Shown here piece by piece: positions 1 through 8,289 of a stretch of 64,000 bases of DNA. A program made the position numbers and the translations under genes. The stretch comes from Shinella sp. UYSO24 (GTDB lineage Bacteria > Pseudomonadota > Alphaproteobacteria > Rhizobiales > Rhizobiaceae), in NCBI GenBank assembly GCA_902167985.1, contig CABHNZ010000009.1, positions 1 through 64,000 on the forward strand. The letters are read 5' to 3'. The notes beneath the pieces were generated by a model. The model worked only from the letters and a program-made list of their open reading frames with translations. It had not been told where the DNA came from and made no database searches. The stretch's first letter is position 1. Every line of letters starts with the position of its first letter.

Positions 1-1
1 A

Positions 2-78
<77 letters not shown>

Positions 79-117
79 AATCTTCCAAAACATTCACAGC
101 ACACAATCAACATGTTC

Positions 118-135
118 AGCCCGCAAAAGCGGGCT
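118..135 (+). terminator. Stem-loop after initiator tRNA
   Basis: Perfect 7-bp inverted repeat AGCCCGC / GCGGGCT with loop AAAA, 40 bases after the tRNA. The run of T after the stem is weak, so termination or processing of the tRNA transcript is likely but not certain. Confidence 0.5.
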
Positions 136-191
136 GTCGGCGTTTCTGGGCACGAGTTTGTAAGGATGTGGCGCGATAGTCGTCAGGCAGA

Positions 192-219
192 GACGCCGGC
201 GGAAAGGCCTGCCGGCGTC
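192..219 (-). terminator. Stem-loop after dctP
   Basis: Perfect 9-bp inverted repeat GACGCCGGC / GCCGGCGTC with a 10-nt loop, starting 18 nt after the dctP stop on the minus strand. No T-tract follows. It is a probable 3' end of the TRAP operon. Confidence 0.5.
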
Positions 220-236
220 CGTGCTCTGCGATCTGA

Positions 237-1355
237 TTAACGGCCTGAGGCCTGCGCGGCGTACATGTAGCTGTCATAGCTGTATTCGGCGACGCGGAAC
301 CACTCAAAACTCTCGTCGCGGAATTTCTTCCAGCCCGGATAGATCTTTGCCCAGGCCGGATATTTTGCCGAATATTCCTGATAGAGTTCGAACGAGGCCT
401 TGTAGGCGGCGTCCATCACGTCGCGCGGCAGCGGGCGCAATTGCACGCCCTTGGCGACGAGCGAGCGGATCGCCGTCGTGTTCTTGACGTCATAGAGTGC
501 CTGCATATTGACGTTGGCTGCCTTGCAGGCCGTATCGAGCGCTGCCTTGTAGGCATCCGGAAGTCCGGCATATTGGGGCTGATTGATGAAGAAATGGATG
601 GTCAGACCACCCTCCCAATAGGCGGGGTAATAGTAGTTCTTGGCGATCTGGTAGAATCCGAGACGCTCGTCGTCATAGGGACCGATCCATTCGGCCGCAT
701 CGATCGTACCGCGCTCAAGCGCCGGATAGATGTCGCCGCCCGGCAGCTGTTGCGGCACGACGCCAAGCCTGGCCATGACCTGGCCAGCGACGCCGGCGAT
801 ACGCATCTTGACGCCCTTGAGATCCGCGACGCTCTTGATCTCCTTGCGGAACCAGCCGCCCATCTGGGCTCCCGTCGCGCCGCCCGGTATGCCGACCACG
901 CCGTAATTCGACAGGAATTCGTTGTAAGCCTCGTTGCCGCCACCGTGATAGAGCCAGGCATTCTGCTGGCGGCCGTTTAGGCCGAAGGGGATGGTCGAGC
1001 CGATGGCGAAGGTCGGATCTTTGCCGGTGAAGTAATAGCCGCAAGTATGGGCGATTTCGACGGTATTTTCCTTCACCGCGTCGATTGCCTGGGCGCCGGG
1101 AACGATTTCACCTGCCTGGAAGACCTGGATCTGGAACTTGCCCTCGGTGATCTTGTTCAGCGCCTCGGCCATGACAACGGCGCCGCCATAGATCGTGTCG
1201 AGATTGTTCGGGAAGCCCGAGGTCAGGCGCCAGCGCAGGTTCGGTAGTCCTTGCGCCACTGCCGGAGCGGCAAGCGAGGTTGCGCCTGCAGCGGTGGCGA
1301 CCCCGGCGAGCGCAGTTTTGGTGATAAAGCCTCGACGGCCGATATCCTTGGTCAT
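237..1355 (-). CDS. TRAP transporter solute-binding protein, TakP-like
   Basis: A 372-residue periplasmic binding protein of the DctP family. It matches what I know of TakP of Rhodobacter (2-oxoacid binding) over its whole length, including the blocks YHGGG, GGDIYPALE, GTIDAAEW and GPYDDE. The N-terminus has a twin-arginine signal (RRGFITK) followed by an Ala-rich hydrophobic stretch ending in PAVAQ, so export by Tat is expected. The start is set by GGAGGAGGAT just upstream. It is the last gene of a dctQ-dctM-dctP operon. The substrate is inferred to be a 2-oxoacid or related monocarboxylate; databases often label this family mannitol/chloroaromatic. The reading frame upstream stays open into dctM only because dctM is frameshifted. 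Confidence 0.9.
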   Translation of the reverse strand: MTKDIGRRGFITKTALAGVATAAGATSLAAPAVAQGLPNLRWRLTSGFPNNLDTIYGGAVVMAEALNKITEGKFQIQVFQAGEIVPGAQAIDAVKENTVEIAHTCGYYFTGKDPTFAIGSTIPFGLNGRQQNAWLYHGGGNEAYNEFLSNYGVVGIPGGATGAQMGGWFRKEIKSVADLKGVKMRIAGVAGQVMARLGVVPQQLPGGDIYPALERGTIDAAEWIGPYDDERLGFYQIAKNYYYPAYWEGGLTIHFFINQPQYAGLPDAYKAALDTACKAANVNMQALYDVKNTTAIRSLVAKGVQLRPLPRDVMDAAYKASFELYQEYSAKYPAWAKIYPGWKKFRDESFEWFRVAEYSYDSYMYAAQASGR

Positions 1356-1428
1356 TTCAATCCTCCTCCATTGAACTGAGCGATGATGTATTGGGTGGCC
1401 GGCGCCATCAGGCGCCGGATATTCCCTG

Positions 1429-3104
1429 TCAGGGATTGGCTCCCTGTGTTGACGGTTGCGCTGGCGTGGTTGCCGGAGGTGTCTCGGGTGCCGGCGGCGC
1501 ACCGAAATTCGGGGTCGGCGAGCCGAAGCTCGGCGGGGGCGGCTGGTCGCCGGCTGCGGCGGTGAACCGAAATTCGGTGGCGGTGCGCCGAAGCTCGGCA
1601 GGTTCGAGCCGTTCTGCTCCGTGCCGCCCGAAGCCGGTGCTCCGAAGGGAGACGGCGCGCCGAACGGATTGGCACCGTCTGCGCCGGGCATGGGGATGTT
1701 GATCTGGATCGAGTTGGGGTCGATCGCGGCTGCATTGCCCTTGTAGTGTGTGACGAGGCCGGGGAAGGCGATGACGACGATCACCATGGCCAGCTGAATG
1801 GCGAGGAAGGGCAGTGCGCCCATGTAGATCTGGCCCGATGTCACAGGCTGGATCGTCGCGCCGGTGATCCTGTCCTTGTAGGCACGCGTGGGGGCGACCG
1901 AGCGCAGATAGAAGAGCGAGAAGCCGAAGGGCGGATGCATGAACGAGGTCTGCATGTTGATCGCCAGCATGACGCCGAACCAGACGAGGTCGATGCCGAG
2001 CCCTTCGGCAACGGGAGCCAGAAGCGGAACGATGATGAAGGCGAGCTCGAAATAGTCGAGAAAGAAGGCCAGGAAGAAGACGAGAAGGTTGGCAACGATC
2101 AGGAAGCCGATCTCGCCGCCCGGGATCGATGTCATCAGATGCTCGACCCAGACATGGCCGTTGACGCCGTAGAAGGTGAGCGAGAAGACGCGGGCGCCGA
2201 GCAGGATGAAGATGACGAAGGACGACAGTTTGACCGTCGCGTAGAGGGCCGACTTGGTGATGTCGAGATTGAGCCGGCCGTTCAATGCTGCCAGGGCGAG
2301 GGCGCCGACGGCTCCCATTGCGCCGCCTTCTGTCGGGGTCGCGAGGCCGATGAAGATCGTGCCAAGCACGAGGAAGATCAGGACGAGCGGTGGCACGAGC
2401 GAGATGATGACCTTGCGCACCAGTTTCCAGCCGCGCAGGAGGCGGGCCTCCGGTGGCAGGGCCGGCACCGTCTTAGGCTGAAGGACGGACATCAGGATGA
2501 TGTAGGCGGCGTAGACGGCGACGAGCATGAGGCCGGGTATGAGCGCACCCTTGTACATATCGCCGACGGAGCGGCCGAGCTGGTCGGCGAGGATGATCAG
2601 GACGAGGCTTGGCGGGATGATCTGCGCCAAGGTGCCGGACGCGGCGATCGTGCCCGCGGCGACGCGCCGGTCATAGCCGTAGCGCAGCATGATGGGCAGG
2701 GAAATGAGGCCCATGGAGATGACGGAGGCTGCCACGACACCGGTCGTGGCGGCCAGAATGGCCCCGACGAAGATGACCGCGAAGGCAAGGCCGCCGCGCA
2801 CCGGGCCGAAGAGCTGGCCGATCGTGTCCAGCAATTCCTCGGCCATGCCACTTCGCTCTAGAATGAGACCCATGAAGGTGAAGAAGGGAATGGCCAGCAG
2901 TGTCTCGTTCGACATCTGCCCGAAAATACGGTCTGGAATGGCACCGAAGAGGTTGACCGGGAGCAGCCCCATCTCGATGCCGATGAAGCCGAAAACGAAG
3001 CCGACAAAGGCAAGCGCGAAGGCGACCGGATAGCCGAGAAGCAGGACGATGATGAGAGAGCCGAACATGATCGGCGCGAGATTTTCCGCAAAGAATGCAA
3101 ACAT
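1429..3104 (-). CDS. TRAP transporter large permease (DctM), frameshifted near C-terminus
   Basis: Large membrane subunit of the TRAP transporter, with about 12 hydrophobic segments in the first 460 residues and the family block PPSLVLIILADQ. After the last segment comes an unusual tail of about 90 residues rich in Pro, Gly, Ala and Phe, with repeats such as PFGAP, SFGAP and PNFGSP. Around 1535-1539 (five G on the plus strand) one base is missing. As written the frame runs through into dctP; restoring one base continues the PxFG repeats and ends in QGANP at the TGA at 1429-1431, giving 558 residues. It starts 15 nt after dctQ. The break is most likely a sequence error. Confidence 0.88.
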
Positions 3105-3119
3105 GGCTGCCGTCCGTCC

Positions 3120-3668
3120 TTAAAGGGTCTTTGCTTCGGCATCAGCCAGGGCGATCGCATCCGGAAGCTCGCCGCGCAGGATGGCTGCACGCTTGATCAG
3201 TTCCGATACGCCCTGGAGTGCGAGCAGGCCAAAGCCCAGCGGGATCATCGCCCAGACCGGCCAGAGAATGAGGCCGCCGGTATTGTTGGAGATCTCGCCG
3301 CTGAAGAATTTCGAGGTGACGCGCGGCCAGGACAGGTAGATGGTGACAAGGCAGAACGGAAACAGGAACAGAAGCGTGCCGAGGATCTCGATCCAGAGCT
3401 GGGTTCTGCGCGACAGGCGACCGTAGACAAGGTCGACCTTCACATGTTCGTTGTTCAGAAGCGTGTAACCTGCCGCCACCAGAAAGGCTGCGGAGAACAG
3501 ATACCACTGCGCTTCAAGCCAGGCGTTGGAACTGAGGTTGAACAGTTTGCGGGTCACGGCATTGACCGCACTGACGATGATCGCCAGCAGGATCAGCCAG
3601 GACACCGCTTTGCCAATAAAAGTGTTTGCCGCGTCGATGATACGCGACAGCGCCAAAAGGCCAGACAT
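3120..3668 (-). CDS. TRAP transporter small permease (DctQ)
   Basis: A 182-residue membrane protein with four predicted helices, the size and layout of DctQ subunits. It contains the block NVxxK-like NEHVKVDLVYGRL between helices 2 and 3, typical of the family. It is the first gene of the TRAP operon. The ATG at 3668 is chosen over one 24 nt upstream because GGGAGGAG sits just before it. A 97-nt gap separates it from the response-regulator gene, so it probably has its own promoter there, regulated by the neighbouring two-component system (inference). Confidence 0.88.
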   Translation of the reverse strand: MSGLLALSRIIDAANTFIGKAVSWLILLAIIVSAVNAVTRKLFNLSSNAWLEAQWYLFSAAFLVAAGYTLLNNEHVKVDLVYGRLSRRTQLWIEILGTLLFLFPFCLVTIYLSWPRVTSKFFSGEISNNTGGLILWPVWAMIPLGFGLLALQGVSELIKRAAILRGELPDAIALADAEAKTL

Positions 3669-3683
3669 GGTACTCCTCCCAAA

Positions 3684-3699
3684 CTCCGTCAAAACGGAG
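3684..3699 (-). promoter_or_regulatory. Leader hairpin before dctQ
   Basis: CTCCGT-(4 nt)-ACGGAG, a 6-bp stem in the untranslated leader just upstream of the dctQ ribosome-binding site. It could affect translation or simply be a stability element. Confidence 0.35.
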
Positions 3700-3765
3700 C
3701 ATTACAAAACTGGTACGTGTGTGTTTTTGGCGGAACAAGAGTAGAGATCAGCCAAATTTCCGCAG

Positions 3766-4428
3766 CTACCCAGTAATGGGTAAGCCCGTTGCTGGATCGA
3801 GCGACGACAGGCCGTTCTCCATGACGTAGCGCGTCAGTCCGGCCGTGGTCGCTATTCCCAGCTTCTTCTTGATATTCTTGCGATGCGTTTCCACCGTCGC
3901 CGGCGAAATGGCGAGCGCTTCGGCGATATCGCGGTTGCTGCCGCCTGCGGCGAGCCTGACGAGGATGATGCGCTCGCGAACCGTCAGGTATCCGCCTGTT
4001 CGCGCGGCCCTGTCGACAGGAGAGCCTCGGAACGCCCGAGGAGAAATAGGTGCCGCCGGCCGCCACCTTTTCGATCGCATCGACAATCTCCTCGGTCGGG
4101 ACGTCCTTGAGAATATAGCCTGCCGCACCGCGCAGGACGGAGGCGGAAATATATTCGCGGCTGTCATGCATGGAGAGCATCAGATCCGGGTATCGGGAAC
4201 TTCCACCCTGAAATGCTCGATGGCCTCGATGCCATTCATCTGTGGCATGTTGATATCCATCAACACCACGTCCGGCCGGCTGCGGCGAGCCTCGGCCATG
4301 CCGCCCGAGGCCGTGACGGCGGTGCCCGCGACCACGATATGCGCGTAGGTTTCGAGAAGCGCCTTCAGGCCGTCGAGGACGAGCGGATGGTTGTCGATCA
4401 GGACGACCTTGATCACATCGCCCGTCAT
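3766..4428 (-). CDS. LuxR/NarL-family response regulator, three frameshifts
   Basis: A two-domain response regulator: receiver domain with acidic pocket (VVLIDNH) and phospho-acceptor in VLMDINMPQMNG (Asp58), then a LuxR-type helix-turn-helix (LTVRERIILVRLAAGGS, ISPATVETHRKNIKKKLG). The gene is broken three times: near 4182 (ATCTG expected ATCCTG, giving RILMLSMHDSREYI), near 4037 (GTTCC expected GTTTCC, giving VSEALLS), and near 4012. Restoring three bases gives 221 residues and the final frame is the same as the first. The ATGA overlap with the upstream kinase shows translational coupling. It probably controls the adjacent TRAP operon. Confidence 0.85.
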
Positions 4429-5840
4429 GCGGCCTCTCTTGTCGGGCGCAGCGGCCTGTTGGCGGATTTCGGTAACATGGCCGTCAGCGTCGTGCCATTC
4501 TCAGAAGAGCGGATCAGCAACAGGCCACCGAAATGCGCCATGCGCTCCTGCATGTTGCGCAGGCCGAGGCCACCGGAACTGGCGTTCTGGCGGCTTGCGG
4601 CCTGATCGAAGCCTCGTCCGTTATCGGCTATCGTCAGGCGCATCCGGCCGCGCTCGCTCCATAGCCTGATCGTCACCTCGCTTGCGCCGGCATGGCGTTC
4701 CACGTTGGTCAGCGCCTCCTGGGCAATGCGATAGACGGCCGTGCTTGCCTCCGGCTGCAGCATATCCTCCACTTCAGCCTCGACGAGGACATGAACACCC
4801 GTGCGTTCGGCAAAATTGTCAGCCAGGGATTTCAGCGCCGGCGTGAGGCCGAGGTCGTCCAGCAGGCGCGGGCGAAGTTCGTGGGAAAGCCTTCGGACTT
4901 CCTTGATGGCACCCGTGAGAGCATCTGCCCCTCGTTCGATGGCCGCAGCAATGTCTTCTGCATGCCGGTCGCCATCGTCGGATTGTGTGCCGGGAGACTG
5001 CGCCTTGCGGGCGGCGAGATCGATCGAGTAGCGCACGCCGATCAGGCTTTGGGAGATGCCGTCATGCAGCTCGCGTGCGAGCCTTGCGCGTTCCTCCTCC
5101 TGGGCGTGAATGACGCGTTTTGTCAGTGCTGCCAGCTTCAGGTCTGCAAGGTGCCTCTCGCGCAGCGTGATGAGAATGCAGGTCGCAAAGACGACGAGAA
5201 CGGCCGGAACGGCTATCGATGCGACAGTGGTGAAGGTGCGCCTGATGTTTTCTCGCATGTCCGCGTTGGCGGCCGCCGTCTGGCCCACCACGTCATCCAG
5301 ATAGACGCCCGTGCCGATCATCCAGTGCCATTTGTCGAGGCCGACGGCAAAGGAGAGTTTTTCTGCCATGCCGCCGGTGGAGGGCTTTTCCCACTTGTAG
5401 CGGTGCAGCCCGCCTCCCTCCCTGGCTCTGGTGATGAGGTTGGCGATCACCTTGTCGCCATCGGGATCCATGAGGCTCAGCCAGTTGTGGCCGGGGCGGA
5501 ATGTCTGGCGGGGATGGACGACATTGTTGCCGTCATAGTCATAGACGAAGAAATAGCCGTCCTCGCCATAGTCGAGGCCGGTGAGGATCGAGCGGACCTT
5601 CTCCTTGGCAGCCTCGTCGTCGGCATCGGCCTGATCGTAGACCTGCCTTATGGCGGAAAGAGCAAGGTTCGTCAGGTTGAGGAGTTCGGTCTCCTTGGCC
5701 TTCAGCATGTTGCGTTCGAACGCGTCGATACTGCTTTGCGCCAATGTGGTCGACTGCCATGTGATGAAGGCAGTGATCGTGAAAATGGCGACGACAAGCG
5801 GCACGATAGCCAAAGCTATGATCTGGTAGCGCAGTTGCAC
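4425..5840 (-). CDS. Cache-domain sensor histidine kinase
   Basis: A 471-residue membrane kinase: helix 1 at about residues 6-28, a periplasmic single Cache domain at 35-195 (DYGEDGYFFVYD, WHWMIGTGVY), helix 2 at 205-227, a HisKA_3 dimerisation domain with phospho-acceptor His259 (ARELHDGISQSL), and an HATPase domain (ADNGRGFD, GGLGLRNMQERM). I chose the GTG at 5840 because GGAGGAGG lies 6 nt upstream and the protein then starts directly before helix 1; upstream ATG/TTG starts at 5888 and 5909 have no ribosome-binding site. It overlaps the response regulator by ATGA. Cache kinases of this type often sense carboxylates, which fits the TRAP neighbour. Confidence 0.88.
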   Translation of the reverse strand: MQLRYQIIALAIVPLVVAIFTITAFITWQSTTLAQSSIDAFERNMLKAKETELLNLTNLALSAIRQVYDQADADDEAAKEKVRSILTGLDYGEDGYFFVYDYDGNNVVHPRQTFRPGHNWLSLMDPDGDKVIANLITRAREGGGLHRYKWEKPSTGGMAEKLSFAVGLDKWHWMIGTGVYLDDVVGQTAAANADMRENIRRTFTTVASIAVPAVLVVFATCILITLRERHLADLKLAALTKRVIHAQEEERARLARELHDGISQSLIGVRYSIDLAARKAQSPGTQSDDGDRHAEDIAAAIERGADALTGAIKEVRRLSHELRPRLLDDLGLTPALKSLADNFAERTGVHVLVEAEVEDMLQPEASTAVYRIAQEALTNVERHAGASEVTIRLWSERGRMRLTIADNGRGFDQAASRQNASSGGLGLRNMQERMAHFGGLLLIRSSENGTTLTAMLPKSANRPLRPTREAA

Positions 5841-5908
5841 CGCAGCCTCCTCCGCCGGCGGTTCAAGAACTTGCAGCAACCTTAGCATGAAATCGGGTGA
5901 TGAAAGCA

Positions 5909-5946
5909 ATCGGCGCCGCGTTCGTTTTGCAGAACGCGGCGCCGAT
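5909..5946 (-). terminator. Terminator after degP
   Basis: Perfect 15-bp inverted repeat ATCGGCGCCGCGTTC / GAACGCGGCGCCGAT with an 8-nt loop, 35 nt after the degP stop and before the kinase gene. The T-tract on the minus strand is weak, but the stem is very strong and separates the two units. Confidence 0.75.
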
Positions 5947-5981
5947 GGAAGAGACAGATCCTGTCTTACACCTTGCGGGGA

Positions 5982-7487
5982 TCAGCCCTCGGAGAAGGGT
6001 ACCGCGACGAAGGACTGGTTGCCGTCATGACGGACCAGAAGCAGGACCGACTTCTTGCCCGAGCGGCCTGCCTCGGCCACAGCAGCCTTGGCTTCGCGTG
6101 CGTTATCGACGGTCTTCTGATTGACCGAGATGATCACGTCGCCGGGGGTGAGGCCAGCGTCGGCGGCCGGCTTGTCCGGGGCGACGGTCTCGATCACGGC
6201 GCCGCGGGCGCTGCGCGGAAGGTCGAGTTCCTGGCGAACGTCTGCGGTGATATCGCCAAGGCCGAGACCGATGGTCGGTACATGCTGGTCGGCGGAGTTC
6301 TGGTCGCTATTGTCAGCGACTTCCGTCTTGCCGTCGTCATTGTTGCCGACGGTGATCGAAAGCGCCTTGCTTGCACCATGTCTCCAGACGTCGAGGTTGG
6401 CCTTGTCGCCTGGTGTCAGGTCCGCCACCATGCGCGACAGGTCACGCGGCGACTTGACCGCGGTGCCGTTGAACGAGGTCACGACGTCGCCGGTGGTGAT
6501 GCCTGCCTTGTCGGCCGGGCTGTCATTGCCGACGCTTGCGACCAGCGCGCCTTCGGGCTTCTGCAGACCGATGGCATTGGCAACATCGCTCGTGACCGGC
6601 TGGATCTCGATGCCGATGAAGCCGTGCTTGATCGAGCCGTCCTTCATCAGCTTGGCGACGACCTTCTGGGCCTGATCGGAAGGGATGGCGAAGCCGACGC
6701 CGACACTGCCGCCGTTCGGCGAGTAGATGGCGGTATCGATGCCGATCACATGGCCGTCCATATCGACCAGCGGGCCGCCGGAATTGCCGTGGTTGATCGG
6801 TGCGTCGATCTGCAGGAAGTCGTCATAGGGACCGCTGTGAAGATCACGGCCGCGCGCCGAGACGATGCCGGCCGTGACAGTCGTACCGATGCCGAACGGG
6901 TTGCCGAAGGCGAGAACCTGATCGCCAACGGCTGCCTTGTCGCTATCACCCCAGGAGACGGTCTTCAGCGGCTTCGGCGGGGTGATCTTGACCACGGCGA
7001 GGTCGGACTTCGGATCGGCGCCGACAAGCTTTGCCGGGACTTCCGTGCCATCGTCGAGCGTCACCTTGATGCTGATCGCCTTGTCGATGACGTGGTTGTT
7101 GGTGACGATATAGCCGTCCGGGCTGATAACGAAGCCGGAGCCGAGGGCCTCGGCACGTTCCTGTTCCTGCGGGGCCTGATGCGGGGTCGGCATGTTCTGG
7201 CCGAAGAACTGGCGGAACTGCTGGTCGAAAGGCGAGTTGTCGCCAAACGGCGAGCCATTGTCGGAGCTGACATTTTCCGCCTTCATCGTGGTGGTGATGG
7301 TGACGACGGCCGGCTTGTCGGCAGCGACGATCGAGGCGAAGGAGCCGCCCGGAGCAACGATGCCGGGGACGCCGGTCGCGGCATTGGCCGGCTGGCTGTC
7401 GAGGATGAACGGGGTAGCGAGCGGAACGGCGATGATGGCAGCGCCCAGAAGAGCGGCGAAGCGGTGTTTGCGAAGAATGGTCGGCAT
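5982..7487 (-). CDS. degP: DegP/HtrA (Do family) periplasmic serine protease
   Basis: A 501-residue envelope quality-control protease and chaperone. A Sec signal peptide covers about residues 1-37 (ending PANAA). The trypsin-like domain carries the triad His132 (TNNHVID), Asp162 (SDLAVVK) and Ser236 (GNSGGP), followed by two PDZ domains at about 270-370 and 395-490. A Q-rich linker (FRQFFGQNMP) corresponds to the LA loop. AAAGGAAA precedes the ATG. A 45-codon ORF with a strong ribosome-binding site lies upstream on the same strand and may be cotranscribed. The downstream 15-bp hairpin ends the unit. Confidence 0.93.
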   Translation of the reverse strand: MPTILRKHRFAALLGAAIIAVPLATPFILDSQPANAATGVPGIVAPGGSFASIVAADKPAVVTITTTMKAENVSSDNGSPFGDNSPFDQQFRQFFGQNMPTPHQAPQEQERAEALGSGFVISPDGYIVTNNHVIDKAISIKVTLDDGTEVPAKLVGADPKSDLAVVKITPPKPLKTVSWGDSDKAAVGDQVLAFGNPFGIGTTVTAGIVSARGRDLHSGPYDDFLQIDAPINHGNSGGPLVDMDGHVIGIDTAIYSPNGGSVGVGFAIPSDQAQKVVAKLMKDGSIKHGFIGIEIQPVTSDVANAIGLQKPEGALVASVGNDSPADKAGITTGDVVTSFNGTAVKSPRDLSRMVADLTPGDKANLDVWRHGASKALSITVGNNDDGKTEVADNSDQNSADQHVPTIGLGLGDITADVRQELDLPRSARGAVIETVAPDKPAADAGLTPGDVIISVNQKTVDNAREAKAAVAEAGRSGKKSVLLLVRHDGNQSFVAVPFSEG

Positions 7488-7589
7488 GGTGGTTTCCTTT
7501 CGAAGGAGGCGCCGGGCTACGGGAGGGACGCGGGGCGGCGCGTGCGGTTTTCCGGTTTCAGGAGCCGGTCGGGAGGGAAGCGAGGGATC

Positions 7590-7727
7590 TCAGGTGGGCG
7601 GTGCGGCGGAGGCGGCTGCCGTATCGGATGCATATCCGGCTGATCCCCCGGAGATCGGTCTGCCGATCCCGGAAAGCATGGGCAGCCGTGCGGCCGATAC
7701 ATCGAATGCCATGGGCGGAAAGCGCAT
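7590..7727 (-). CDS. Small ORF upstream of degP (45 aa, unknown)
   Basis: A 45-residue reading frame with an almost ideal ribosome-binding site (AAGGAGG, 5 nt before ATG), starting MRFPPMAFDVS and ending SAAPPT. It has no obvious signal peptide or membrane helix and is rich in Ala, Ser, Gly and Pro. It ends about 100 nt before degP on the same strand, so it could be a leader peptide or a small stress-linked protein. I recognise no family. Support comes from the ribosome-binding site and position only. Confidence 0.4.
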   Translation of the reverse strand: MRFPPMAFDVSAARLPMLSGIGRPISGGSAGYASDTAAASAAPPT

Positions 7728-7748
7728 CCTGGCCTCCTTGAGCATTGC

Positions 7749-7763
7749 ACGTCATTGTGACGT
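7749..7763. promoter_or_regulatory. Palindrome upstream of small ORF/degP
   Basis: ACGTCA-TTG-TGACGT, a perfect 6-3-6 dyad 22 nt before the start of the small ORF, where an operator of the degP unit would lie. The binding protein is unknown. Confidence 0.45.
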
Positions 7764-8289
7764 CGTTTTCGGCTGTCGGACATCGGCGCTTCTTCGCCAG
7801 AGCTCAGCCTGGCTATCTATCTATAAGCCTGCCGCCCGCTGGGCACGTTAAAGATAAATAAAGTTCGCCGCCTCTGGCAGAACACTTTTTCGCCTTAATT
7901 CGGCTCTTGCCGAAAACTGGTATCTCCGTATATCAATAATGAAATCAATATCTTGATTTGATCGATGAGGAAGCCGGATGTTTCTTTTCTTGTCCGGCGA
8001 AGCATAAAGAAACGGTAATCTGAAACCGGCTCGCATCTTTCCGAGAAAAATAATCTTTGCAGCGGCCGGTTTATGTCCTGACCACCAGGATCCCGCTCAG
8101 TCCTATGACCTGGGTCATGTCGCTGCCCGTTGCGTCGAAATATCCTGACCGGCAACGGCGGGGCGATCTTCCAGATTTGCCGCCATCGTCCTATGACTTC
8201 GCTTTGTCGGCCTGCTTCGCGGTTCAAGCGATTGGCGGCCGATCGAATATTATCGCTGGAAATTCCGGCACAGGAAAAAGAGGCTTCGG
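7764..8289. other. Intergenic region between degP unit and ETHE1-like gene
   Basis: About 525 nt without a convincing gene. The stretch 7845-8060 is clearly more AT-rich than its surroundings. It holds an inverted repeat GCCGGA...TCCGGC around 7971-7996 and a perfect dyad ATGACC-TG-GGTCAT at 8105-8118 upstream of the next gene. Promoters for the divergent units are expected here; I see no unambiguous -35/-10 pair. Confidence 0.5.

Noticed and set aside
1746..2861. Long plus-strand frame opposite dctM
   Set aside because: Asp/Glu/His-rich antisense shadow of a membrane protein gene; no motif and no start signals.
237..3104. A DctM-DctP fusion protein of 955 residues
   Set aside because: The join reads as Arg-rich nonsense, dctP has its own strong ribosome-binding site and Tat signal, and one restored base returns dctM to its PxFG repeats and a stop.
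7517..7783. 88-codon minus-strand frame overlapping the small ORF before degP
   Set aside because: Pro/Arg-rich, no ribosome-binding site; the 45-codon frame at 7590-7727 is the better candidate.
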